The notes under the pieces: generated by a model
The model's input: the letters and a program-made list of their open reading frames with translations, nothing else
Told to the model about the DNA's origin: nothing
Databases searched by the model: none
Assembly (NCBI GenBank): GCA_017469115.1
Contig: JAFUGY010000119.1
Location: forward strand, 1 to 32,031
DNA length: 32,031 bases
DNA from: Oscillospiraceae bacterium
Lineage (GTDB): Bacteria > Bacillota > Clostridia > Oscillospirales > Oscillospiraceae
Reading direction: 5' to 3'
Part shown: piece after piece, positions 8,961 to 16,150 of the stretch
Position numbering within the stretch: position 1 is the stretch's first letter
How the letters are laid out: every line of letters begins with the position of its first letter
Translations under genes and position numbers: made by a program

Positions 8961-9866
8961 ATGAGAGTGCTGGTTACGGGGGTAAACGGGCAACTCGGGC
9001 ATGATGTGATGCTGGAACTTGTCCGCCGCGGCTACAAGGGAATTGGTTCCGGCAGCGGAGAAGCCTACCGCGGCACAGATGATCTTGCGGTTATGCCCTA
9101 TATTCCGCTTGATATCACCGATCAGGATGATGTGAACCGGGTAATTATGGCAACTGCCCCTGATACCGTTATTCACTGTTCCGCTTGGACGGCAGTAGAT
9201 GCCGCAGAGGAAAAAGAAAACAGAACAAAAGTATTTGCATTAAACACATCAGGCCCGGAGTATCTTGCAAAAGCCTGCAAAGCTGTCGGGGCGAAAATGA
9301 TTTATCTCTCCACAGATTACGTTTTCAATGGTCAAGGGACAATCCCTTGGAAGCCGGATGATAGAAATTACGCACCGTTGAATGTCTACGGGCAATCAAA
9401 GCTGGAGGGAGAATTGTCCGTTGCAGGCAATATGGAGAACTACTTTATTGTCCGCACTTCCTGGGTTTTTGGTATCAATGGTACAAATTTCATCTCCACG
9501 ATGATTCGTCTCGGTAAAGCACACGATACCGTCCGTGTGGTCAGTGACCAAATCGGTACACCAACCTATACGAAAGATCTGGCACGCCTTCTGGTTGATA
9601 TGAGTGAGACGGAGAAATACGGAACTTATCACGTTACCAATGAAGGTGGTTACTGTTCCTGGTTCGAATTCTGTCAGGAAGTCTACAGGCAGTATGGATT
9701 GGAAACACAGATCATCCCGGTTACAACAGCTGAGTTTGGGCTGAACCGGGCTGTGCGGCCATTCAACAGTCGATTGGATAAGTCCAAATTGAGTTCGGCA
9801 GGCTTTGAACCACTGCCGGATTGGCAGGATGCAATCGGAAGGTATTTAAAGGAGGCACAATTATAA
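8961..9866 (+). CDS. rfbD: dTDP-4-dehydrorhamnose reductase (RmlD/RfbD)
   Basis: Catalyses the last step of dTDP-L-rhamnose synthesis, the NAD(P)H-dependent reduction of dTDP-4-dehydro-L-rhamnose. The 301-residue length is normal. The N-terminal GVNGQLG (7-13) is the Rossmann dinucleotide loop, followed by LSTDYVFNG and the catalytic Tyr143-x-x-x-Lys147 pair in NVYGQSK. The ATG at 8961 is chosen because CAGGAGA lies just before it in the end of the ligase gene, and the protein then starts directly with the cofactor strand; a longer in-frame start at 8895 lies inside the ligase. The last base of its stop is the first base of the rfbC start. The first two pathway genes (rfbA, rfbB) are not in the window. 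Confidence 0.95.
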   Translation: MRVLVTGVNGQLGHDVMLELVRRGYKGIGSGSGEAYRGTDDLAVMPYIPLDITDQDDVNRVIMATAPDTVIHCSAWTAVDAAEEKENRTKVFALNTSGPEYLAKACKAVGAKMIYLSTDYVFNGQGTIPWKPDDRNYAPLNVYGQSKLEGELSVAGNMENYFIVRTSWVFGINGTNFISTMIRLGKAHDTVRVVSDQIGTPTYTKDLARLLVDMSETEKYGTYHVTNEGGYCSWFEFCQEVYRQYGLETQIIPVTTAEFGLNRAVRPFNSRLDKSKLSSAGFEPLPDWQDAIGRYLKEAQL

Positions 9867-10474
9867 TGGGGCAGATTCATGTCACGTACGATCTCGACGG
9901 GATCGAAGGGCTTTGTCTGATTGAATCAACCATTCATGAGGATTCACGTGGTTATTTTATGGAGACCTTTAGCCAGAAGGACATGTATGAGGCAGGCTTG
10001 TATATCTCCTTTGTGCAGGATAATCAAAGCATGTCATCCAAAGGCGTGCTGAGAGGGCTGCATTTTCAAAAACGCTTTCCGCAGACAAAACTGGTCCGCG
10101 TCATTTATGGCACGATTTATGACGTTGCTGTTGATCTCCGCAGAGATTCCCCTACATACGGGAAATATCATGGTGAAATTCTGACAGCGGACAATCGAAA
10201 GCAGTATCTGATACCGCGAGGCTTTGCTCATGGCTTTTTAGTCTTGTCAGACAGGGCTGAATTCTGTTATAAATGTGATGAATTTTATCATCCTGATGAT
10301 GAGGGCGGCTTAGCTTGGAATGACCCGCATATTGGTATCGAATGGCCGGATGTAAACGGAACGTATCCGGGCAATGCTTCTGCAATGGGTTATATGCTGA
10401 AAGACGCTACTCCCCTGATCCTCTCGGAAAAAGATCAGAAATGGCTGGGAATCAGAGAGACCTTTGGGCTGTAA
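9866..10474 (+). CDS. rfbC: dTDP-4-dehydrorhamnose 3,5-epimerase (RmlC/RfbC)
   Basis: A 202-residue cupin enzyme that epimerises dTDP-4-dehydro-6-deoxyglucose at C3 and C5, the step before RfbD. The family signature is clear: SKGVLRGLHFQ with the catalytic-base-equivalent His66, YDVAVDLRRDSPTYG, and IPRGFAHGFLVLSD, followed by YHPDDEGGLAWND. The ATG at 9866 is 12 bases after AAAGGAGG inside the end of rfbD, and overlaps the rfbD stop by one base. Having rfbD and rfbC without rfbA or rfbB means the precursor comes from genes upstream of the window or elsewhere. The product would be dTDP-L-rhamnose for the glycosyltransferase of this operon; that link is inference. An 81-base gap follows before the next gene. 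Confidence 0.95.
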   Translation: MGQIHVTYDLDGIEGLCLIESTIHEDSRGYFMETFSQKDMYEAGLYISFVQDNQSMSSKGVLRGLHFQKRFPQTKLVRVIYGTIYDVAVDLRRDSPTYGKYHGEILTADNRKQYLIPRGFAHGFLVLSDRAEFCYKCDEFYHPDDEGGLAWNDPHIGIEWPDVNGTYPGNASAMGYMLKDATPLILSEKDQKWLGIRETFGL

Positions 10475-10555
10475 AAAAGCTCGGTGTAGCTGATTTACCG
10501 TGTTACGAAAATATTTACAGTTATATCAAAATGCAATAAAAAACAGGAGGGAAAA

Positions 10556-10951
10556 ATGCAACTCAAAACATTTAAACAGGGAGAAGTAATCTTCCGGGAA
10601 GGCGATTCCGGTGATTGCATGTACGAGGTTTACACCGGAAAAGTCGGCATTGTTGCAGCATTCGGCACATCGGAGCAGAAACTTCTGGCAGAATACTATT
10701 CGGATCACTACTTTGGAGAAATGGGGCTTCTGGAAAAAGCGCCGCGTTCTGCTACCGCTGTTGCGATGGCAGACAACACCACAGTCGCTCTGATCACAGA
10801 AGATTCATTTGGAGAATTTTTTAAAAAGAATCCCGCAAACGTGTTGGCAATTCTGCAGCAAATGAGTCGTAACCTTCGCAAAAGAACGAATGAATACGTC
10901 AGTGTCTGCCGGGACATCAAGGAAGCTTCTGAAAAGGAGGTCAAACAATGA
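10556..10951 (+). CDS. Stand-alone cyclic-nucleotide-binding-fold protein, copy 1
   Basis: A 131-residue protein that is almost entirely one CNB (Crp-like sensor) domain: FKQGEVIFREGDSGDCMYEV, then the phosphate-binding cassette FGEMGLLEKAPRSATAVA with Glu55 and Arg64, the two residues that hold the ribose and phosphate in true cyclic-nucleotide binders. A short C-terminal helix replaces the DNA-binding HTH of Crp, so this is not a transcription factor of the usual kind. AGGAGG lies just upstream of the ATG. It is translationally coupled (ATGA overlap) to a paralogue, and both follow the rhamnose genes. It may sense a second messenger and control a partner by protein contact; the ligand and partner are unknown. 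cAMP is uncommon in Clostridia, so another ligand is possible. Confidence 0.85.
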   Translation: MQLKTFKQGEVIFREGDSGDCMYEVYTGKVGIVAAFGTSEQKLLAEYYSDHYFGEMGLLEKAPRSATAVAMADNTTVALITEDSFGEFFKKNPANVLAILQQMSRNLRKRTNEYVSVCRDIKEASEKEVKQ

Positions 10952-11463
10952 ATTGTAAAACCTATGAAAAAGGAGCTGTCATCTTTCGTCAGGGTGATTT
11001 TGCTGCAACAATGTTTGACATCGTCTCCGGCAGTGTAGGAGTTTATGTCGGCTTTGGTACGGAAAACGAACTCATGCTGACCGTTCTGAAGGCAGGAAAT
11101 TTTCTCGGAGAAATCGGCATGATTGAATACTTCCCTCGCAGTGCAACCGCCGTTGCGTTGGAAGACGGAACAGAGCTTCGTGAGATTGGAGAAAAAGAGT
11201 TTTCCGATTACTTCAAAAATCAACCCGAACGCCTGTTGGCAATCATGCGGCAGTTCAGCAGGCGACTGCGGGAACTGACAGCAGACTACGAATCCGCCTG
11301 TTCCGTTCTGGAGGAACTGAAAAGTTCAAACGAAGATCCGGGAAGCAGTAGGCCGTCACCGAAAAACGTAGATTATTTCCTCTCTTTTTATAATAGTGTA
11401 ATGTCCGCTCTTGGAGAAAGCACATACATGTCCTACCTCTCCAATGAGTTCTATCAGTATTAA
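10948..11463 (+). CDS. Stand-alone cyclic-nucleotide-binding-fold protein, copy 2
   Basis: A 171-residue paralogue of the preceding gene with the same alignment of key residues: YEKGAVIFRQGDFAATMFDI and the cassette FLGEIGMIEYFPRSATAVA, with Glu55 and Arg64 at identical positions. It has about 40 extra C-terminal residues (from about 130) with a proline/serine linker and an aromatic tail ending in NEFYQY, not a recognisable HTH. The ATG at 10948 overlaps the upstream stop (ATGA) and AAGGAGG lies within the previous gene, so the two are made together, perhaps as a heterodimer. It is the last gene of the operon; a long hairpin begins 2 bases after its stop. The function is unknown beyond likely ligand sensing. 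Confidence 0.85.
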   Translation: MNCKTYEKGAVIFRQGDFAATMFDIVSGSVGVYVGFGTENELMLTVLKAGNFLGEIGMIEYFPRSATAVALEDGTELREIGEKEFSDYFKNQPERLLAIMRQFSRRLRELTADYESACSVLEELKSSNEDPGSSRPSPKNVDYFLSFYNSVMSALGESTYMSYLSNEFYQY

Positions 11464-11464
11464 A

Positions 11465-11518
11465 AAGGTGAAGAGGGTGGAGAAGCTCTATTTCAGGCTT
11501 CTCCCCCCTCTTCACCTT
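11465..11518. terminator. Long intergenic hairpin between convergent genes
   Basis: Two 22-base arms (11465-11486 and 11497-11518) pair at 21 of 22 positions around a 10-base loop. On the minus strand the hairpin is followed by TTTTT, so it fits an intrinsic terminator for the peptidase gene at 11637-13772 best. On the plus strand no T run follows; instead the CTTCACC unit recurs through about 11528. It may also stop the large plus-strand operon. The remaining bases to 11636 show nothing else clear. Confidence 0.7.
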
Positions 11519-11636
11519 CTTCACCTTCTGTAAGGCTAAAACATTATAAAATATCCCCTATAAATCGGACAGCAGCCATTTTTTCACCACATCCCTTAAA
11601 AATGGACACCAAGAGGATATAACACTGTCAGAATTG

Positions 11637-13772
11637 TCAGGCCACAGGCATGAATACATGTACTGAGGTGTTGTCAATGGTAAAGGAGTAGTTGAAATTG
11701 GAGTATTCGGTAAGCAGGGTCGGATCGAGCACATAGTCCTCATCCAGAAAAGCGCGATACGGATCCCATGCCGTGATCACCAGTTGCAGCCGGTGGCCGG
11801 GAGCTACCGTATAGGCGGTTGGCAGCATATAAAAGGTATAGTCATACTCTTTGTCAGCTTCCAGATCGGTTGAGTTCGCATATTCGCTTGAATCATAGCC
11901 CAGACCCGGGTTGCACAAATCCGTCCAGCCAAAGGTTACGCACTTGCTGGGCGTGCTGCTCTGCACAAACTGCAGAATATCGGCTTCTTCCAGTCCGCCG
12001 CCCGGTTCATAACTGTCGATGGTTTTGACCGGTAAGGTCTCATTGAGCCGATCTTTTGTCATAAAGGCTTTGAAGGGAGTCCCGTCTTCTCTGTAATCAA
12101 CCAGAACAGCCGTAATCATAAGGCCGTCTTTATCCGTCACAGGGGTAGACATTTTTACATGCACTTCTGGCACGCCGAAGATTGTCGTCCCTTCCGGAAT
12201 ATCAATGGTATAAACGCCGGCAAAGGGTTCCTCCAGCGTGGCATAGTATAGTTCCTGCCCCTTCAAACCGATTAACTCCGGGTCCTCACCGTTCAGGAAC
12301 CGGGTCGAGTATTCTGCCAGTCCTTCTGTGTTGATCGTCGTTTGATATGTCCCGGCAGTTACCGGCATCTCCTGCTGAGATAGTTCTCTCCAGGCATCAT
12401 AGGTTGTGAATTGCCCGTCCACATTGCTCTGCACGGTTACGGCAGGCATATTTTCAATGCCGTTTTCTACACCGTACAGATAGTGTGACAGCCATTTGTT
12501 CATCGTTTCCTGCCAGAGTTCTCCGTTGATGAGCTTTCCGTCCAGATTGTTGTGTCCGTCCTGATGCAGCACGATTTTGGCAGGCATACCTGCTTTTGCA
12601 AAAGCCTGCATCATCAGATCTGCCTGTTTGGTCGTAACGTTAAAGTCATTCAGCCCATGCACAACGAGAGCGGAGCAGTTGATATTTTCATAATCGTCAG
12701 AATAATCCGATTCCGCCCAGATAGGTGCATAGTCGCCGTTTGTGGCATCCTGATCCTGCGCAATTTGCCATAGCCAGGAACCGTAGTCCTCGTTCGGCAC
12801 CGTCCAGTCATTGTCCAGGAAGGTTCCGCCACAGTTTAATCCGGCAAGAGAATCGGCATAGTTGACATCGAACCGGGTGGGCACACCCTGCGAATTGGTG
12901 TAATCATACCAACTGGCAATGCCTGCAAAAGGAATAATGGTTTTCAGCCCTTTTACGCCGGTGGTGGCAACTTCATAGGGGAGTGTTCCGCCATAGGAGC
13001 ATCCTGTCATAGCTACATTGCCGTTGGACCAGTCAGCTTCAATGGTCATGTTGTGGGTCTTGTCGGTGTAAGCAACACGGTCTCCTGTCAGCCACTCCAC
13101 AACACATTTATGGCTGTCCCGCTCCAGATCCATGCCACAGAGCTCAAATCCTTCCGAGCCGTAAGTGCCGATGCCGCAGGCAAGCACCACGGCAAACCCG
13201 CGCACCAGATAATAATCATATTCCTGCAGGCTATAATAACCTGTTTCACCGCTGTATGGTACGGTATAGTTCCAGTCCTTCTTCGGCTTGGCGGAAAGAG
13301 CGGCTTCCATGGTGGAGCTTGTCCCTTCCGGCACGCGCTTTTCACCGGGTTGATAGAGTCGGGAGTAGTCAAATCCGGTCTCAACATACATGGCATAGGC
13401 TCCCTCTCCATACTCGTCGCTGGTTCCGGCACTGTAAGGAGTTGGGTCATAGATGGTCGCTGCCTGATATTTTCCCTCTGCTGCAGCCCGCGGGACCTGC
13501 ACCATCACTTTTACGAGATCTGCAAGACCATCGTTGTCGGTGTCATGATCTGTTTCCACATAAACGCAGTAGCGCAAAATATCGCTATCCTCGTTGGAAT
13601 AGTCGGCAGCTCGCGGATCGGAGTACTGCAGCATCGGCTGCATCATGCCGTTTTCCACAAGCAGAGCGCTGCCTGCTGTTTCTTCAGCCAGTGCAGGTGC
13701 ACCGGCTTGCAGGAGCATCACCGCAATCAGCAAAACAACGGTGAGCATTTTCCCGATTTTTTGGAAAATCAT
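11637..13772 (-). CDS. Secreted Xaa-Pro dipeptidyl-peptidase-like serine hydrolase (CocE/PepX, S15 family)
   Basis: A 711-residue protein. The second Met (13772) is chosen because AGAGAGGA ends 9 bases before it, whereas it touches the first Met (13781). Residues 1-30 form a signal peptide (KIGKML, a hydrophobic run, APALA), so the enzyme is exported. A Ca-binding-like DTDNDGLADLV stretch (about 77-87) is typical of bacterial PepX/CocE proteins. The alpha/beta-hydrolase triad is visible: Ser259 in GCSYGG, Asp376 in HGLNDFNV and His407 in DGHNN. The C-terminal third is the beta-sandwich typical of this family (LVITAWDPY near the end). Removal of Xaa-Pro dipeptides from peptides is the likely activity, although acyl-ester hydrolysis cannot be excluded. 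It is monocistronic, with a TATAAT box at 13808-13813. Confidence 0.9.
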   Translation of the reverse strand: MIFQKIGKMLTVVLLIAVMLLQAGAPALAEETAGSALLVENGMMQPMLQYSDPRAADYSNEDSDILRYCVYVETDHDTDNDGLADLVKVMVQVPRAAAEGKYQAATIYDPTPYSAGTSDEYGEGAYAMYVETGFDYSRLYQPGEKRVPEGTSSTMEAALSAKPKKDWNYTVPYSGETGYYSLQEYDYYLVRGFAVVLACGIGTYGSEGFELCGMDLERDSHKCVVEWLTGDRVAYTDKTHNMTIEADWSNGNVAMTGCSYGGTLPYEVATTGVKGLKTIIPFAGIASWYDYTNSQGVPTRFDVNYADSLAGLNCGGTFLDNDWTVPNEDYGSWLWQIAQDQDATNGDYAPIWAESDYSDDYENINCSALVVHGLNDFNVTTKQADLMMQAFAKAGMPAKIVLHQDGHNNLDGKLINGELWQETMNKWLSHYLYGVENGIENMPAVTVQSNVDGQFTTYDAWRELSQQEMPVTAGTYQTTINTEGLAEYSTRFLNGEDPELIGLKGQELYYATLEEPFAGVYTIDIPEGTTIFGVPEVHVKMSTPVTDKDGLMITAVLVDYREDGTPFKAFMTKDRLNETLPVKTIDSYEPGGGLEEADILQFVQSSTPSKCVTFGWTDLCNPGLGYDSSEYANSTDLEADKEYDYTFYMLPTAYTVAPGHRLQLVITAWDPYRAFLDEDYVLDPTLLTEYSNFNYSFTIDNTSVHVFMPVA

Positions 13773-13807
13773 TGATTTCATTCCTCTCTTGCATTTTTAG
13801 TGGTTCC

Positions 13808-13813
13808 ATTATA
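13808..13813 (-). promoter_or_regulatory. -10 box for the secreted peptidase gene
   Basis: TATAAT reads on the minus strand about 35 bases before the start codon. No convincing -35 hexamer lies at the usual distance, so the promoter may be weak or activator dependent. Confidence 0.5.
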
Positions 13814-13874
13814 CATGAAATGAAGCAAGAAGAAAACAGGAATCTTCTCCACTTATCACGCACGCACACCTTGT

Positions 13875-14102
13875 CTATTTCATGATGCGCCGGGCTCTGT
13901 CCGATGACCGCACCATGCTCTTTCGCAGCAGGTCGGGGCTCTTCTTCATCATAACCAGACCGGGCACAAACAGGATGCCCATCAACAGCCAGGCCTGCGG
14001 GTATGAAAATGTCCCTGCCGGAATAAACAAAAGCAACCCTACAAGGACAAGCCCGCTCAAAAATTTCAGGATTGCCTGCAAAAAAAGTTTGGAGTCCATC
14101 AT
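13875..14102 (-). pseudogene. N-terminal remnant of an isoprenylcysteine carboxylmethyltransferase-like membrane protein
   Basis: A 75-residue reading frame with two predicted membrane segments (LKFLSGLVLVGLLLFIPAG and AWLLMGILFVPGLVMM) and then KKSPDLLRK. This matches from memory the beginning of the Firmicutes ICMT-like family (usually about 190-200 residues), which starts with a similar LFLQAxLKFL helix and an N/SPxLL motif after the second helix. The catalytic C-terminal half is absent: the frame stops and the peptidase promoter region follows within about 60 bases. The ribosome-binding site GGAGG, the promoter and a palindrome in the leader are all intact, so truncation seems recent or the stub is still expressed. 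A genuine small membrane protein is the alternative. Confidence 0.6.
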
Positions 14103-14121
14103 GATACATCCTCCTCTGCAA

Positions 14122-14143
14122 CAGAATACTGATCGGTATTCCG
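14122..14143. promoter_or_regulatory. Candidate TetR-type operator in the leader of the ICMT-like stub
   Basis: A 22-base imperfect palindrome with core GAATACTGATCGGTATTC; only two symmetric pairs mismatch. It lies between the -10 box and the ribosome-binding site of the stub, where a repressor would block transcription. The form (ATACYGATCRGTAT) resembles operators of TetR-family regulators, but no regulator gene is in the window. Confidence 0.5.
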
Positions 14144-14158
14144 AAAAACTTTGTTTTT

Positions 14159-14187
14159 ATTATATCCTTGCTATGCCACGAACTCAA
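14159..14187 (-). promoter_or_regulatory. Promoter of the ICMT-like stub
   Basis: On the minus strand TTGAGT (14182-14187) and TATAAT (14159-14164) are separated by exactly 17 bases. The start codon lies about 57 bases downstream of the -10 box, with the palindrome in between. Confidence 0.7.
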
Positions 14188-14204
14188 GGATTTTCCTGTT
14201 CTAT

Positions 14205-14241
14205 GCATAACTGCCGTCGGATCTTCCGACGGCAGTTATGC
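14205..14241 (+). terminator. Perfect 17-bp hairpin between divergent promoters
   Basis: Arms 14205-14221 and 14225-14241 are perfectly complementary around a 3-base spacer, and TATTTTGTTTTG follows on the plus strand. It looks like a plus-strand intrinsic terminator, but no plus-strand gene ends just before it. It would block stray transcription from the left entering trhA and so insulate its promoter. Confidence 0.65.
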
Positions 14242-14260
14242 TATTTTGTTTTGATAACTC

Positions 14261-14289
14261 TTGACAAATATATTGACATGATTTAATAT
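14261..14289 (+). promoter_or_regulatory. Near-consensus promoter of trhA
   Basis: TTGACA (14261-14266), a 17-base spacer and TAATAT (14284-14289). The -10 box is inside the 31-base palindrome at 14281-14311, so the promoter is strong by sequence but probably repressed. The start codon is 48 bases downstream of the -10 box. Confidence 0.8.
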
Positions 14290-14311
14290 GGTTTTAAAAA
14301 CCAGATTAAAT
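14281..14311. promoter_or_regulatory. 31-bp palindromic candidate operator over the trhA -10 box
   Basis: The sequence is symmetric about base 14296, with outer arms ATTTAAT/ATTAAAT and inner TGGTTTT/AAAACCA; apart from the central base only one symmetric pair mismatches. It covers the -10 box and the expected transcription start. A dimeric repressor binding here would switch the gene off. The motif differs from the palindrome in front of the neighbouring stub, so two regulators are implied. Confidence 0.65.
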
Positions 14312-14337
14312 CATTTTCTATATCGAGGAGGTAAATC

Positions 14338-15084
14338 ATGGAAAACACAGTCGATCTCCGATATTCCGCTCCTGTTCATCCCTCTCCTGCTAAGTGCTCC
14401 GAAAGCATGCAAACAAAAAAAGCCTTCAGCGGAGAAAAGAAAAAACGATTCATCCGTATTCCCGATTATACCCTTGGGGAGGAACTTTTCAATTCCATTT
14501 CTCATGGCTTTGGGGCTTTTTGGGGGATTGCAGCACTTGTTCTGATGTGTGTTAAAGCCAACGGAATCCTGCCGGAACTGTCATCTGTCTTTTTTGGGGT
14601 ATCCATCATCCAGCTGTATACCATTTCCTGTATCTATCACGCCTTATCTCCCCGGTTGAAGGGCAAAAAGGTTCTGCGGGTTATCGACCATTGCAATGTC
14701 TATCTGCTTGTTCTGGGTACGTATTTCCCTGTTGCTCTTCTGGGGGTAAAAGGCTGGCTGGGCTGGCTCCTCCTCGGAGCGGTATTTATTTTTTCGATTC
14801 TTGGCATTGTTTTTACGGCCATAGATGTCGATCGATTTCAGCTCATCAGTGTGATCTGCCATCTCCTCAGCGGCTGGTCCATTCTGTTTGGGGTCCCCAA
14901 ACTGCTCTCCGGCATGGGACTGCACGGCCTTTTGTATCTGATTCTCGGCGGGGTCATGTACTCGATCGGTGCCGTCCTGTATGGGCTTGGAAAAAAGAAA
15001 AGGTACCGTCATAGTGTTTTTCATGTGTTCTGCCTGCTTGGTACCTTTTTTCACTTCTGGTGCGTTTATGCTTATCTGCTTTGA
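14338..15084 (+). CDS. trhA: Hemolysin III / TrhA-family membrane protein (PAQR superfamily)
   Basis: A 248-residue integral membrane protein starting 6 bases after GAGGAGG. A basic N-terminal stretch of about 50 residues precedes YTLGEELFNSISHGFGAFWG, the family's first motif, followed by seven hydrophobic segments. The metal-site residues of the PAQR/hemolysin III family are present: Ser and His in ISCIYHAL, Asp in RVIDHCNVY, and the C-terminal HSVFHVFC pair. Family members (YqfA in E. coli, YplQ in B. subtilis) are linked to membrane-lipid homeostasis and possible hydrolase activity; true haemolysis is not implied. The N-terminal extension before the first motif is longer than in many relatives. 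The gene is monocistronic, with a strong promoter overlapped by a palindrome. There is no clear terminator before 15110. Confidence 0.92.
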   Translation: MENTVDLRYSAPVHPSPAKCSESMQTKKAFSGEKKKRFIRIPDYTLGEELFNSISHGFGAFWGIAALVLMCVKANGILPELSSVFFGVSIIQLYTISCIYHALSPRLKGKKVLRVIDHCNVYLLVLGTYFPVALLGVKGWLGWLLLGAVFIFSILGIVFTAIDVDRFQLISVICHLLSGWSILFGVPKLLSGMGLHGLLYLILGGVMYSIGAVLYGLGKKKRYRHSVFHVFCLLGTFFHFWCVYAYLL

Positions 15085-15109
15085 CAGACGATCCTTTCTC
15101 TTCCGTGTC

Positions 15110-15138
15110 TTGAAAAGTACAGCTTTTCGGTATATAAT
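15110..15138 (+). promoter_or_regulatory. Promoter of the GT2 / ATP-grasp-HAD / DegT operon
   Basis: TTGAAA (15110-15115), a 17-base spacer and a perfect TATAAT (15133-15138). The start codon is at 15169, which leaves a short leader of about 25 bases. Confidence 0.8.
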
Positions 15139-15168
15139 GGGCACCACTTATATGACAAGGTGCATCTT

Positions 15169-16146
15169 ATGAACAACAAATGCAAAGTGTCTGTTTTCTG
15201 CACTGCTTTTAATCATGAAAAATATATCCGTGACGCATTGGATGGATTTCTCAGCCAAAAAACGGATTTCCCGTTTGAAGTTCTCGTGACGGATGACGCT
15301 TCCACCGATGGCACCACCGCTATTCTCCGGGAATATCAGGAAAAATATCCCGATGTGATCCGTTTTTTCCATCAGGAAAAGAATCTCTTTTCCCAGGGAA
15401 TTAATATTTATGAGACCGTCATGTATCCCAACGCGCGCGGGGAATATATTGCTTATTGTGAGGGAGATGACTACTGGTCAGATCCTTCCAAACTCCGGCA
15501 GCAGGTCAGTTTTCTGGATGCGCATCCTGACTATTCTGCCTGCGTTCACAATTCCTGGTACCGTTTTTGCGAAGGGAACCGTCCGGATGCTCTTCTTCTC
15601 CCGGAATCGGGAGATCGGGATGTCCCGTTTTCCACAATCATCCAGGGGATGAGCCACTGTTTTCACACCAGTTCCATTCTCGGCCGGGCTAAATGGATGT
15701 GCAATCCGCCTGATTTTCAGCGTGTTGCCTTTACCTATGGCTTTACCGATTATGCAATTGCCCTCTGGCTCTCTTTGAATGGTAAAATTCGTTTTCTGGA
15801 TCAACCGATGTCCGTCTACCGGGTAAACAGCAATCCCTCTTCCTGGACAAGCGGACGTGACGGTTCCTACAACAAAAAAATAACTTTCGTGACCGGGGAA
15901 ATTGAAATGATGAAAACCCTTCTTCCCCATCTCAAGGAAACGGAGCGCGCTCTTACCGAAGCAGAGTTGCTTCGTCGCCGATATGAACTGCTCTATCTGA
16001 GCGGCAAGGTGGAAGAAATGACAAAGCCGCCTTTTGATGTGCTCTTCCGTCAGGAACCGTTTTCTTTTCGCTTCAAAACCATCCTGAAACATACGTTTCC
16101 CTCGCTTCATGCCCTTTACCGCAGGCAGCAGGGGTATAAGGAGTAG
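15169..16146 (+). CDS. GT2-family glycosyltransferase
   Basis: A 325-residue protein. The ATG at 15169 is chosen, with AAGG about 8 bases upstream; an in-frame GTG at 15160 is less likely. The N-terminal VSVFCTAFNHEKYIRDALDG and VLVTDDASTDGT are classic GT2 motifs, and YIAYCEGDDYW holds the DxD-type metal motif. There is no signal peptide or membrane helix. It differs from the GT2 enzyme at 6456, which has shorter family motifs. It is the first gene of a three-gene unit with an ATP-grasp/HAD fusion and a DegT-type aminotransferase, so the sugar it moves may be an amino sugar; that is inference. The stop is TAG and lies 4 bases before the next ATG. Confidence 0.9.
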   Translation: MNNKCKVSVFCTAFNHEKYIRDALDGFLSQKTDFPFEVLVTDDASTDGTTAILREYQEKYPDVIRFFHQEKNLFSQGINIYETVMYPNARGEYIAYCEGDDYWSDPSKLRQQVSFLDAHPDYSACVHNSWYRFCEGNRPDALLLPESGDRDVPFSTIIQGMSHCFHTSSILGRAKWMCNPPDFQRVAFTYGFTDYAIALWLSLNGKIRFLDQPMSVYRVNSNPSSWTSGRDGSYNKKITFVTGEIEMMKTLLPHLKETERALTEAELLRRRYELLYLSGKVEEMTKPPFDVLFRQEPFSFRFKTILKHTFPSLHALYRRQQGYKE

Positions 16147-16150
16147 CCCT

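Noticed and set aside
10556..11463. Crp/Fnr transcription regulators
   Set aside because: Both proteins lack the C-terminal helix-turn-helix; only the sensor fold is present.
11464..15084. Insertion sequence or phage remnant as cause of the truncated gene
   Set aside because: No transposase, integrase or flanking direct repeats are visible; the hairpins are better explained as terminators or operators.
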